Shown here: positions 31,545-38,664 of the stretch, piece by piece
How the letters are laid out: each line of letters opens with the position of its first letter
Position numbering within the stretch: position 1 is the first letter of the stretch
IMG/VR virus record: IMGVR_UViG_3300031239_000006
Location: 1 to 38,764 of that record
Reading direction: 5' to 3' (one strand)
DNA: 38,764 bases
Source of the DNA: a virus
Program-made: the position numbers and the translations under genes
The notes under the pieces: generated by a model
What the model saw: only the letters and a program-made list of their open reading frames with translations
Database searches by the model: none
What the model was told of the DNA's origin: nothing

Positions 31545-32348
31545 ATGAGCAATTCGGTCACACTTCCCGATGGAACGGTTGTCCCGGTGCAAGAGCCGGC
31601 GGGATACGCGCCGCTCGTCGCCGTTGTGGCGCTTGGCGCGTCGGGCGGCGGCGGCGCGGTCACAGTCGCCGATGGCGCGAATGTCGCGCAGGGAACGACG
31701 ACAGACGCCGCATGGAGCGGAACAGGCGCGGGAACGCTTGTCGCGCTGCTCAAAGCGATCTTCGGCGCGTTCGCGTCGCTCGTCACGACAAGCGCCGGCA
31801 AGGCCGCGCGCGTCGTTCTCGTCGATCCGACGACGGGTAACGGCTCGCTCGTGCAGGCGTTCCACAACGCAGACAATCAGGCGCTCGGCGCGACCTCCTA
31901 CGGCCTGATGACCGGCGGCGTTGACCAGCTCCTCAACGGCGCGGGGAATCTCGATCGCAAGCGCGCTGTTTCCGGCGACGCGATGGCGGCGACGGGCCTC
32001 GCGGCCGAAGCGCCCATGCTGTGGAATGGCTCGAGCTACGATCGCGCGCCCGGCGACAAGACGAGCGGCATGTGGGTCAACATTAAAAACGCTTCTGCGT
32101 TGTCTGTGTCGGACCCGCAGAACGCAGCGTTTCAAGGCGCCGTCGCGATGACGGTCGGCACGACCTACACGGCACAGCGCTCTGTTGGCGTGCTTTGCAC
32201 GGTCGCGGGCAATGTCGCGATGACGCTGGTCGACGCATCGACGATCACGCTGCCGGTCTATGTCGGCTGGCAAACCTTTCCCTTTGCGGCGACGGCGATC
32301 AATTCGTCGGGCACGACCGCGACGGCCACTTATTACAACCTCAAGTGA
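31545..32348 (+). CDS. Putative tail fibre / receptor-binding protein
   Basis: 267 aa, low in charge and rich in Gly, Ala, Thr and Ser. It begins SNSVTLPDGTVVPVQ, and the second half has regular beta-type strands (VAMTVGTTYTAQRSVGVLCTVAGNVAMTLVDASTITLPVYVG). No signal peptide, unlike its neighbours. GAGGGG precedes the ATG. Position and composition suggest a virion surface or fibre protein. Confidence 0.6.
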   Translation: MSNSVTLPDGTVVPVQEPAGYAPLVAVVALGASGGGGAVTVADGANVAQGTTTDAAWSGTGAGTLVALLKAIFGAFASLVTTSAGKAARVVLVDPTTGNGSLVQAFHNADNQALGATSYGLMTGGVDQLLNGAGNLDRKRAVSGDAMAATGLAAEAPMLWNGSSYDRAPGDKTSGMWVNIKNASALSVSDPQNAAFQGAVAMTVGTTYTAQRSVGVLCTVAGNVAMTLVDASTITLPVYVGWQTFPFAATAINSSGTTATATYYNLK

Positions 32349-32355
32349 GGCGCAC

Positions 32356-33846
32356 ATGATCGCTCGTTTTCTCGCGCTGTTCCTCGCGCTCTTTCTTGCT
32401 GCGCCCGACGCGCGCGCGGTGCCGCCGAGCACGTCGCCGCCCGTGACGCCGACGCAGACGATCGGATCGAAACTCCGCACGCTGTCCGCGGCCGCCGCGC
32501 TCGGCACGCGGCTCACCAACACGCCCTGGACCGCCTATTCGGCGTGGGCGCAGAGCACGGCCTATGCGCAGGGCCAGGTCGTGACAAACAATGGCATGGC
32601 GTGGGTCGCGGCGGTCGCCGGGACGAGCGCGGCGAGCGGCTCCGGCCCCACGACGATCTCCAACCTCGCGACAACCGACGGCACGGTCTATTGGCAGCCG
32701 CTCGGCAAATCCGTCGCCATCGCGAGCACCAACGATTCGAAGTCTCCGACGATCACGGTCTCGACCACAGACCCGGCGCTCGGCAATGTGTGGGATTTGC
32801 ACACGACGACGCAGTTCCAGTCGCTCGCGCGGATCTATGGCGGCTACTACGACGCAACGCAGACGAACTGGATCAAGCCGAAAACTTTCGGGTCGCCGAC
32901 GCAATGCGGCTCGGCGGTCTCGCTGGCGTTCTACAGCGACGACGTGAAAGTCGCGATTCAGGTCTCTCCGCAAAACCCGGTGATGACGCTCTATATCGAC
33001 GATCGCTACGCGGCGACGGTCCTCTACAACGGGTCGTCGTCGCAATATGTAAAAATCGACTGGTCCACGATCAGCGCCGCCGCGCCCCACAAATATGAAA
33101 TGTTCCCGTTCTCGCGCTACGCGTGGGCCACCAACTGGGGGAACATCGAAACGACTGCGGCGGGGTCTATCTGGGCGCCGCCCGCGGAAAACGACGTGCG
33201 CGTCGTGTTTGTCGGCGACTCCTACAGCGCCGGCTCAAACATCTCGCCATGGGTTCCCGGCGTCGGCTTCGCGCAGTCGATCGGCGTGAAGCTCGGCTGG
33301 CGCGATGTGTGGGACATGTCGATCGCCGGCACGGGTTATCTCAACCCCGCCGGAACGAACACGACCTTTCGCCAGCGTCTGAGCGATGTCACCGCCGCCG
33401 CGCCCGATGTCGTGATCCTGATGCTGTCCGGCAACGATGGCCATTGGAACAACGCCAGCTACACCACCTCGGCGGTGGCGACGGAGGCGGCGCTGACCTG
33501 GACGCAAATCCGCGCCGCGCTGCCCAATGCGATCATCATCCAGCTCGGCGTGGTCTACAGCGAGGCCCACGCCGCGAGCGACAACCGCCCGATGGAAGTC
33601 GCGGTCGCCGCCAGCGCCGCGACCTATGCGGCGTCGGACGGGAAGTTTTTCTTCATTCCCGGCCTCACCAACACGAACCCGATCATGACGTCGACCTATG
33701 ACACGTCGCGCCCGAACACCTCGGCGAACAGTTCGGCGCTGTATCTGGGCTCGGACAGCACGCATCCGAACGAGTTCGCGCGCGACGCGATCACGTCTCG
33801 ACTTGCGCGCGAGATCGCAGCGCGCGTGGTGCGCGTGTTGCCGTGA
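32356..33846 (+). CDS. SGNH/GDSL esterase of the tail module, with signal peptide
   Basis: 496 aa. After a Sec-type signal (MIARFLALFLALFLAAPDARA) comes a ~220-residue beta-rich part (a WTAYSAWAQSTAYAQGQVV repeat-like segment), then an SGNH hydrolase: Ser289 in VGDSYSAG, Asn360 in LSGNDG, and the Asp467/His470 pair in SDSTHP. These enzymes remove acyl groups from surface polysaccharides. It would modify host O-antigen or capsule at adsorption. GAGG five bases before the ATG. Confidence 0.85.
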   Translation: MIARFLALFLALFLAAPDARAVPPSTSPPVTPTQTIGSKLRTLSAAAALGTRLTNTPWTAYSAWAQSTAYAQGQVVTNNGMAWVAAVAGTSAASGSGPTTISNLATTDGTVYWQPLGKSVAIASTNDSKSPTITVSTTDPALGNVWDLHTTTQFQSLARIYGGYYDATQTNWIKPKTFGSPTQCGSAVSLAFYSDDVKVAIQVSPQNPVMTLYIDDRYAATVLYNGSSSQYVKIDWSTISAAAPHKYEMFPFSRYAWATNWGNIETTAAGSIWAPPAENDVRVVFVGDSYSAGSNISPWVPGVGFAQSIGVKLGWRDVWDMSIAGTGYLNPAGTNTTFRQRLSDVTAAAPDVVILMLSGNDGHWNNASYTTSAVATEAALTWTQIRAALPNAIIIQLGVVYSEAHAASDNRPMEVAVAASAATYAASDGKFFFIPGLTNTNPIMTSTYDTSRPNTSANSSALYLGSDSTHPNEFARDAITSRLAREIAARVVRVLP

Positions 33847-33929
33847 CGCTGTTTCGCGCGCGCCTCGCGCTGTGCGTCGCGGCGATCGTGCTGCGGTGTT
33901 TTCGCGAGGGCGTCGCGCGCAAATTGTGA
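33843..33929 (+). CDS. Micro-protein with hydrophobic helix
   Basis: 28 aa, GTG start overlapping the esterase stop (GTGA). A short hydrophobic run (LALCVAAIVL) is flanked by arginines. It is too short for any family. Translational coupling gives some support. Confidence 0.35.
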   Translation: MTLFRARLALCVAAIVLRCFREGVARKL

Positions 33930-33938
33930 GGTGAAACC

Positions 33939-34034
33939 ATGTGGCATTTCGACACGACGCAACTTCTCGCGCCGCTCTGCGGAATCATGGCGCTCGTGCT
34001 CGGCGCGATCGAGCAGTTTCGCAAAGAGGCGTAA
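33939..34034 (+). CDS. Single-pass membrane micro-protein before endolysin
   Basis: 31 aa with one membrane helix (LLAPLCGIMALVLGAI) and a charged tail (EQFRKEA). It has a good GAGGTG ribosome site. Lying just before the endolysin it may be a small holin or pinholin-like protein, but short one-helix proteins cannot be assigned by sequence alone. Confidence 0.5.
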   Translation: MWHFDTTQLLAPLCGIMALVLGAIEQFRKEA

Positions 34035-34051
34035 ATTCGAAAGGAAGCATC

Positions 34052-34516
34052 ATGCAGGAAAGCTTTCCCGAAGCGCTCGTTTTCACGCTGCAATATGAAG
34101 GCGGTTATGTCGACAATCCGCGTGACCCCGGCGGCCCGACAAATCTCGGCATCACCATTGCGACTCTGTCGCATGAGCTGGGGCATCAGGCGACGCGGGC
34201 CGATGTGCGCAACCTGACGAAGGCTCAGGCCAGCGCGATCTACCGCAAGAAATATTGGAACGCGATCGGCGCGGATGGCCTGCCCAAGGGCGTCGACCTG
34301 ATCGCGTTCGATATCGCCGTCAACATGGGCGTCGGGCGCGCGCTGCAATTCCTGACGATCACGGGCAATCAGCAGCCCGTCGCGCGCATCGCGCGGCTGG
34401 ACGATTTGCGTCTCGGATATTGGCGGCATCTGTCCTTCTTCGCCACCTTCTGGCGCGGCTGGAAAGCGCGCGAGACGGCGTGCAAAGCGGCGGCGCTCAA
34501 GCTCGCGGGAGGCTGA
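34052..34516 (+). CDS. Endolysin, glycoside hydrolase family 108
   Basis: 154 aa. Family signature YEGGYVDNPRDPGGPTNLGIT at the N-terminus, with Glu16 as catalytic acid, then YRKKYWNAIGADGLPKGVDLIAFDIAVNMG. It cuts peptidoglycan glycan strands. The C-terminal half (ARIARLDDLRLGYWRHLSFFATFWRGWKAR) is typical of the group. No signal peptide or SAR helix is present, so a holin is needed for release. AAGGAA precedes the ATG. Confidence 0.92.
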   Translation: MQESFPEALVFTLQYEGGYVDNPRDPGGPTNLGITIATLSHELGHQATRADVRNLTKAQASAIYRKKYWNAIGADGLPKGVDLIAFDIAVNMGVGRALQFLTITGNQQPVARIARLDDLRLGYWRHLSFFATFWRGWKARETACKAAALKLAGG

Positions 34517-34517
34517 C

Positions 34518-34616
34518 ATGCTGCGCGAATTTGTTCGATGGCTGGTCATCAAATTTCTGCGCTTCGCGTTCCGAGTCGAGTGGGGCCGCAACGACGATAC
34601 TGAAAACGGAGGCTGA
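34518..34616 (+). CDS. Amphipathic micro-protein
   Basis: 32 aa. A basic, hydrophobic helix (MLREFVRWLVIKFLRFAFRVEW) then an acidic tail. GGAGG lies five bases before the ATG. It could lie on the inner membrane. Role in lysis is possible but unproven. Confidence 0.4.
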   Translation: MLREFVRWLVIKFLRFAFRVEWGRNDDTENGG

Positions 34617-34617
34617 A

Positions 34618-34812
34618 ATGTTCTTTTCAATCCTCTCCGCAATCGCTGTGGCGAATGGCGTCCTATTGATCGTCGTCGGCGTCTTCTGGGCCGGCGTCGT
34701 GCTGTGGATCGGCTCGATCACGACGCCGGAATTCTGGAGAAATCTCTCGCTTTCCGTCGTGGCAATCCTCTTAGGCGCCGCGCTCGTCAAACTGTTTCTC
34801 ATGGGAGGCTGA
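34618..34812 (+). CDS. Two-helix membrane protein, holin candidate
   Basis: 64 aa with two membrane helices (about 4-32 and 43-60) and a short polar loop (TTPEFWRN). Ribosome site GGAGG. Size and topology suit a class II-type holin, and it lies just after the endolysin. The next gene is a second candidate. Confidence 0.55.
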   Translation: MFFSILSAIAVANGVLLIVVGVFWAGVVLWIGSITTPEFWRNLSLSVVAILLGAALVKLFLMGG

Positions 34813-34813
34813 C

Positions 34814-34978
34814 ATGGACGGACAACTCGGAAAACTTGTCGCGGTAGTCGTGCTGCTCTACGCGGTCGCGGTGTCTTTCGGCATTGGCGCCGACGCGCAC
34901 GATTGGGCGCTCGGCGCAAACTTTTTTGTTGGTGTCGTCGGCGCGACGGGCGCGGCGCTCGTCGCCCTCGCGTTCTGA
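34814..34978 (+). CDS. Two-helix membrane micro-protein, holin or antiholin candidate
   Basis: 54 aa, two hydrophobic segments (LVAVVVLLYAVAVSFG and FFVGVVGATGAALVALAF) separated by ADAHDWALGA. It begins just past the previous stop. Two adjacent two-helix proteins suggest a holin/antiholin pair, but this is inference from position. Confidence 0.5.
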   Translation: MDGQLGKLVAVVVLLYAVAVSFGIGADAHDWALGANFFVGVVGATGAALVALAF

Positions 34979-34985
34979 GGCTGCA

Positions 34986-35123
34986 ATGACCGGCCCCGCA
35001 CTTCTCACCCACGCCGGGCGCGTCCTCGCGGCCATCGCCCTGTTCCTCGCCGTGTTCGCGCTCTCTGGCTGCGCCGGCGTCGAACTCGCGCGTTGCGCGG
35101 CCTTCGCGTCGCGCTGCAACTGA
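34986..35123 (+). CDS. Small lipoprotein, possible outer-membrane spanin
   Basis: 45 aa. The signal peptide ends in a clear lipobox (ALSGC), leaving a mature part of about 18 residues with three cysteines. Rz1-type outer spanins are small lipoproteins in lysis cassettes, though usually proline-rich, which this is not. No inner spanin is obvious beside it. Confidence 0.5.
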   Translation: MTGPALLTHAGRVLAAIALFLAVFALSGCAGVELARCAAFASRCN

Positions 35124-35154
35124 TCCTCATTTTAAGGAAAACTGGAGAACGAAA

Positions 35155-35424
35155 ATGAGTGAAGTCAAAAAGAAAATGCGCGCAAAAGTTTGCGTTGGGT
35201 CCGCCATTCCTTACGAATCGCCGCAAGGGAAAATGCTTGTTCTCAAGCTGTTTGGCGTGGCCAAAAATGACGGCTACCCGGCGGACGGGAGCGACGAAAA
35301 CAATTCCTTCGCGCGATGGAGCCCGAGCATCTCAGTCGACATGCTTATCGCAAATCCGGCACTCGTCGACGCGTTCGAGCCGGGCGATACGTTTTACATC
35401 GACTTTATCCCCGCGCCTAAATGA
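35155..35424 (+). CDS. Conserved phage hypothetical protein
   Basis: 89 aa. The pattern KKKMRAKVCVGSAIPY, then ENNSFARWSPSISVDMLIANPALVDAFEPGDTFYIDFIPA, is that of a widespread small phage family of unknown function (SKYTPSG.. ITNPAA..F..G..Y..DF type). GGAGAACGAAA before the ATG is a strong ribosome site. Less GC-rich than the neighbours. Confidence 0.7.
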   Translation: MSEVKKKMRAKVCVGSAIPYESPQGKMLVLKLFGVAKNDGYPADGSDENNSFARWSPSISVDMLIANPALVDAFEPGDTFYIDFIPAPK

Positions 35425-35479
35425 CGCGCTGCGACTGATCCGCGTCGGGCGGTCTCCCGATATCCCTGAAAGGAAGAAC

Positions 35480-35806
35480 ATGTCCAAAGACGAAGCTGCG
35501 ATCGAGGCCGAAATTCAGGCCAAGGGACTGGACGCCCCGCGCCTCACGCCCGCACACATCGACGAGCAAATTGTCGGCGAAGCCTATCACGTTTTTCCCG
35601 GAACGACTCTGACGGTGTGCGCTCTGACGCTGCGCAACGGGTTCCACGTCACCGGCGAGAGCGCCGCCGCCAGCCCGGAAAATTTCGACGCCGAACTCGG
35701 CCGAAAAATCGCTCGAGACAATGCCCGCAACAAGATTTGGGCGTTCGAGGGCTACGCGCTGCGCAATGCGCTCTGCGGTCGCGCGCCGTTGAACATCGGC
35801 TTCTGA
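35480..35806 (+). CDS. Gp49-like (N4/Sf6) phage protein
   Basis: 108 aa. The conserved core IVGEAYHVFPGTTLTVCALTLRNGFHVTGESA, then GRKIARDNARNKIWAFEGYALR, belongs to the N4-gp49/Sf6-gp66-type family, common in phages near the lysis or tail genes and without a proven function. AAAGGAAG lies before the ATG. Confidence 0.82.
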   Translation: MSKDEAAIEAEIQAKGLDAPRLTPAHIDEQIVGEAYHVFPGTTLTVCALTLRNGFHVTGESAAASPENFDAELGRKIARDNARNKIWAFEGYALRNALCGRAPLNIGF

Positions 35807-35850
35807 CTGAATCCGCGCCGGGCGGCTTCCCGGTAAATTGGAGCATCATC

Positions 35851-36066
35851 ATGAAGTCCATCACGATCAATTGGAAAACATCCGCCGCTGGCGCGGTCTC
35901 CCTGCTAACCGGCGTCGCTGGCCTGATTCAGCTTCTGTCGTCCGGCGCGCCGCTGGCGCAAATCATTTCGAGCCCGGCGGCGGCGGAAATCATCACGGGC
36001 GTTGGCTTGATCTTCGCCAAAGACGGCAACGTGACCGGCGGCACCGTCGTTCAGCCGAGCGCCTGA
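35851..36066 (+). CDS. Small hydrophobic protein, holin-like
   Basis: 71 aa. After a basic start (MKSITINWKTS) there is a hydrophobic segment (AAGAVSLLTGVAGLIQLL) and a weaker second one (IITGVGLIFA). Such proteins in lysis regions are often annotated as holin-like. GGAG precedes the ATG. Confidence 0.55.
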   Translation: MKSITINWKTSAAGAVSLLTGVAGLIQLLSSGAPLAQIISSPAAAEIITGVGLIFAKDGNVTGGTVVQPSA

Positions 36067-36067
36067 C

Positions 36068-36589
36068 GTGCTCTCGGCGGCCGACGTTTCCAACATCGAG
36101 GCCGGCGCGAAAATCGCCGCTGGCCTCAATTGGACGGCGCTTGGCGGCGCCTTCCAGCAGCAGCGCCTCGCCGATCTCGCGGAAATCACCGTCGAAGATG
36201 CGTTGACGGTCGCCGCGCCGTGGCTCCCGCAAGCGGGCGTTGCAAAATTCATCCTCCATCTCGCTTATTCGATGGTCTTCAGCGTCGCCGGCGGCGTCTC
36301 TTCAACGCGCACGTTTCGCCTTGACGATCTTCTCAAAGGGCTTGCCGCCGCCGATGGCGTCGATTGGCGCGGCTTCCTTGCTGCGCTCAAAGGCGACAAC
36401 GCAATCATTGTCGCGGCGGACACGGCGGAGATCGTCGCCAAGCTCGCCGCGCCATTCTTTCCGCCTGCGGCCATCGCTGGCGGCGTCTTTGGCGCTCTTG
36501 CCGAGGTGGGAAAATTCACGCATCCGACCAATGCGGAGCGTGTGCCGGGATATCATTGGGATGTCTGGCGCGGTTGGATCAGAAATTGA
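36068..36589 (+). CDS. Hypothetical protein
   Basis: 173 aa, GTG start one base after the preceding stop. The protein is helical, with PWLPQAGVAKFILHLAYSMVFSV and PFFPPAAIAGGVFGALAEVG as hydrophobic parts and a polar C-terminus ending GYHWDVWRGWIRN. Not recognised. Similar proteins are seen near lysis genes of alphaproteobacterial prophages. Confidence 0.6.
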   Translation: MLSAADVSNIEAGAKIAAGLNWTALGGAFQQQRLADLAEITVEDALTVAAPWLPQAGVAKFILHLAYSMVFSVAGGVSSTRTFRLDDLLKGLAAADGVDWRGFLAALKGDNAIIVAADTAEIVAKLAAPFFPPAAIAGGVFGALAEVGKFTHPTNAERVPGYHWDVWRGWIRN

Positions 36590-36600
36590 AAGGACTGAAC

Positions 36601-36918
36601 ATGAATCGCATCGCTCTTATTCTCGCTTTTTCCATCGCGCTCGCTGGCTGTTCGCAGGTCACGACCGGCGTTACCAACGCGCGCAACTGGCTAGCGGACC
36701 CGAAGACAACCGCTGCTGTCCAGACCCTCAAAGCGGGCGCTATGGCGTTCGTCTGCACCGTGCAGGGCAACATTGCACTCGCCGCCAATATCGAAGCCGC
36801 GGTCAACGCCGGTCAGGCGCTCCAGCGCGACACGCACACGGCGCTTGTCGTCTCGACGCTGGTCTGCGACGCGCTCGGCGGAAATGTCACCGGGACAGCC
36901 GTCGTCCCCGCCTCGTAA
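36601..36918 (+). CDS. Lipoprotein
   Basis: 105 aa. Signal peptide MNRIALILAFSIALAGC with lipobox LAGC. The mature part is helical and alanine-rich with two more cysteines (FVCTV, LVCDA). It is too long for a typical Rz1 but could serve as an outer-membrane lysis or superinfection-exclusion factor. AAAGGA is upstream of the ATG. Confidence 0.65.
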   Translation: MNRIALILAFSIALAGCSQVTTGVTNARNWLADPKTTAAVQTLKAGAMAFVCTVQGNIALAANIEAAVNAGQALQRDTHTALVVSTLVCDALGGNVTGTAVVPAS

Positions 36919-36948
36919 CGCCAGCCGCAACGCGAGACGGGAGGGGTA

Positions 36949-37224
36949 ATGCCGGACATGGATTGCTACCGCGATATCGGAGCGCTCGGGGCGCGCATGG
37001 ACGAGATCGAAAAGGCGCGCACGGTGCGCGACGCCGGCATGGAAGCGCGGTTCGAAGCGCGCTTTGAGGCCATTGAGAAAAAGCTCGACGGCCTGACGAC
37101 CGAGCGCAACATGCTGACGGGCGTCATCTGGGCGTTCCGCATCCTGTTCTGGGGCGGAGGCTCGCTGGCAGTCTACGTCATGACGAACGGCGTGCCGTCT
37201 TGGATCAAGCGCGTGCTGCAATAG
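36949..37224 (+). CDS. Membrane-anchored coiled-coil protein (XhlA-like)
   Basis: 91 aa. A charged coiled-coil N-terminal half (ARFEARFEAIEKKLDGLTTERNM) leads into one membrane helix (MLTGVIWAFRILFWGGGSLAVYV) and a short basic tail. This is the layout of XhlA-type lysis accessory proteins. GGAGGGG is just before the ATG. It is the last gene of the rightward operon. Confidence 0.65.
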   Translation: MPDMDCYRDIGALGARMDEIEKARTVRDAGMEARFEARFEAIEKKLDGLTTERNMLTGVIWAFRILFWGGGSLAVYVMTNGVPSWIKRVLQ

Positions 37225-37250
37225 GACGATCTGGAATCATCTGTGGAAAG

Positions 37251-37281
37251 GCCCCGCTGGCGATGGCTGGCGGGGCTTTTT
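37251..37281 (+). terminator. Terminator of the late operon
   Basis: GCCCCGC (37251-37257) pairs with GCGGGGC (37270-37276) and five T follow (37277-37281). It lies 27 bases after the last rightward gene. On the other strand only CCTTTCC follows the stem, so it is a weaker stop for the leftward operon. Confidence 0.83.
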
Positions 37282-37306
37282 GCGTTTTAAGGAGCCGGCG
37301 CGCTCA

Positions 37307-37546
37307 CTACGAATCGGGCGTAAAAATCACGGCGCCGTCCAGCCGAGCCGCCGCGCGGGAAATCTCTGCGCCGCGCTTTTCGCACAGGCGCCGCAAGTCG
37401 TCGTCGACGCCATCAGGAATGGCCCCTGCGTCAGACGCCCATCGCCGCATCGTGCGGTCGGACACCTCAAGCGCGCGGGCCAATTCGGATTGCCAGCGGG
37501 CGCCGTAAAGCGCCTCGCCGACATGGCGAAGAAGCTCATGCGTCAT
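37307..37546 (-). CDS. Small HTH DNA-binding protein
   Basis: 79 aa. Residues ~15-45 (ARWQSELARALEVSDRTMRRWASDAG) are a clear helix-turn-helix. GAGG stands seven bases before the ATG, and the start overlaps the end of the upstream gene by 11 bases. As the only regulator in this short operon it could bind the palindrome over the operon promoter, but no direct link is seen. Confidence 0.72.
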   Translation of the reverse strand: MTHELLRHVGEALYGARWQSELARALEVSDRTMRRWASDAGAIPDGVDDDLRRLCEKRGAEISRAAARLDGAVIFTPDS

Positions 37547-37838
37547 AAGCGCGCCTCAGAATGGCTGCGGCCTCGGCGCTGAATGCGGGGGCCGGAGACG
37601 CTGTGCGCGCCCACGCCTCATATGCTTTTCGCAGCCCTTTGCTGGCGTCCCGAAGCTCGCGGGCGTGCGCCCATGCGTGAGACGACCCCGCGGATTGGGC
37701 ACAAAGAGCGGCCGCATTCGCTTCCCGTTCCATGCCCCGAAGCGCTTGCCTGACGCGCGTCGCTGCGTCTTTAACCGCTTGCGGCATCGCATGAAGATGC
37801 GGGGCGCAAGCCGCGCCGAAAAAATTGTCCTGGGGCAT
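37536..37838 (-). CDS. Hypothetical helical protein
   Basis: 100 aa, alanine/arginine-rich helices (AVKDAATRVRQALRGMEREANAAAL, HARELRDASKGLRKAYEAWAR). I chose the ATG at 37838, five bases after GGAGG; an in-frame GTG at 37844 falls inside that site. No family recognised. Confidence 0.6.
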   Translation of the reverse strand: MPQDNFFGAACAPHLHAMPQAVKDAATRVRQALRGMEREANAAALCAQSAGSSHAWAHARELRDASKGLRKAYEAWARTASPAPAFSAEAAAILRRAYDA

Positions 37839-37840
37839 GT

Positions 37841-38212
37841 TCACCTCCCATCGTCGGCGAGCTGAGCGCGCTCATCGTCGCTCAGCTCATCGGCGAGGAA
37901 ATCGCCAATGAGCGGCGCGGCGGAATAGCGGTCCGGCGTGAAATCGCAGACAAGCCAGCGCCCGTCCGAAAGCGGCTCCGGGCCGTCGACAGCGGCGCTG
38001 ATCATGCGCGCGGACACGCCGCCGCCGATCCACGCGCAAGCGCAATCCAGCGCTTTCGAAAGCGGCCCAAGGAGGCCCGGCTCATGCCGCATCCTGATCT
38101 GTGCGACCGAATCTCCCGGCGCGGTTGCGTGGGCGATCATCGAATAAGTGCGCGTGACTTCGTCGCCGGGCTCGGTCTGAAAAATCGCGATTGTGAGGTA
38201 GCTGTCGATCAT
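37841..38212 (-). CDS. Hypothetical protein, first gene of accessory operon
   Basis: 123 aa, from the ATG at 38212 with GGAGG ten bases upstream. Beta strands near the start (SYLTIAIFQTEPGDEV, YSMIAHATAPGDSVAQIRM) and an acidic end (DELSDDERAQLADDGR). Not recognised. It lies right after the accessory promoter. Confidence 0.6.
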   Translation of the reverse strand: MIDSYLTIAIFQTEPGDEVTRTYSMIAHATAPGDSVAQIRMRHEPGLLGPLSKALDCACAWIGGGVSARMISAAVDGPEPLSDGRWLVCDFTPDRYSAAPLIGDFLADELSDDERAQLADDGR

Positions 38213-38263
38213 TGCTTTCGGGCCTCCTGCCCAATATCGGCGGGGCCAGCCCCCGTCCGTCAT

Positions 38264-38279
38264 GTCCTATAATTAGGAC
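38264..38279. promoter_or_regulatory. 16-bp palindromic operator
   Basis: GTCCTATAATTAGGAC: GTCCTA and TAGGAC around TAAT. It overlaps the -10 box of the accessory promoter, so a bound dimer would block transcription. The sequence differs from the OL/OR operators, so a different regulator is expected. Confidence 0.72.
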
Positions 38280-38298
38280 GTAGCGCGGCGCATGTCAA
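38270..38298 (-). promoter_or_regulatory. Promoter of the accessory operon
   Basis: On the minus strand: TTGACA (38298-38293), 17-base spacer, TAATTA (38275-38270). The start would be near 38263, giving a ~50-base leader to the first gene. The -10 box is covered by a perfect palindrome. Confidence 0.75.
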
Positions 38299-38308
38299 GC
38301 GCGATTTT

Positions 38309-38596
38309 TCATCGCCTCATCGCGTTGCAAGCGGCCCACTCCAGCCGGTCTTTCGCCAGCGCCTCGGCGTCGGTCTGCCACTGCATATTCTCCGGCGCAT
38401 CCGCCCCGCCAGCGCACAGCGACTCGATATGATCGACGCGCCAGCCGGCGCAGGCCCCGGTGACGCGCCCTGTCGCCGGGCAAGGATGAGCCCGCACAAA
38501 CGCCCGCCGCGCAGCGCTGGACCGCCGCCGCCGCGCAAAGGCGGGGGAGGCGACGGCGGAAAAGAGCCCGGCAAGAAAAGCGCGACGATCCATCAT
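38309..38596 (-). CDS. Exported HNH-type nuclease-like protein
   Basis: 95 aa. It starts MMDRRAFLAGLFSAVASPAFA: an RRxFL motif followed by a hydrophobic stretch and AFA, which fits a Tat (or Sec) signal peptide. The mature part has an HNH-like core (CPATGRVTGACAGWRVDHIESLCAGGADAPENMQWQ) with the DHI and N residues in place. ATG at 38596 has GAGG six bases upstream. It lies next to attP and may be a lysogenic-conversion gene. Cleavage activity is inferred. Confidence 0.68.
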   Translation of the reverse strand: MMDRRAFLAGLFSAVASPAFARRRRSSAARRAFVRAHPCPATGRVTGACAGWRVDHIESLCAGGADAPENMQWQTDAEALAKDRLEWAACNAMRR

Positions 38597-38664
38597 GCCG
38601 CACCTCATATCACGGTGCGCAAACGGTGCTCTAACGTCCGAACAAATCCCGAATAAACCAACAC

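Noticed and set aside
38264-38279. Palindrome as a ParB (parS) site
   Set aside because: A single copy over a -10 box is better explained as an operator, and it is unlike the known parS consensus. No further copies were noticed.
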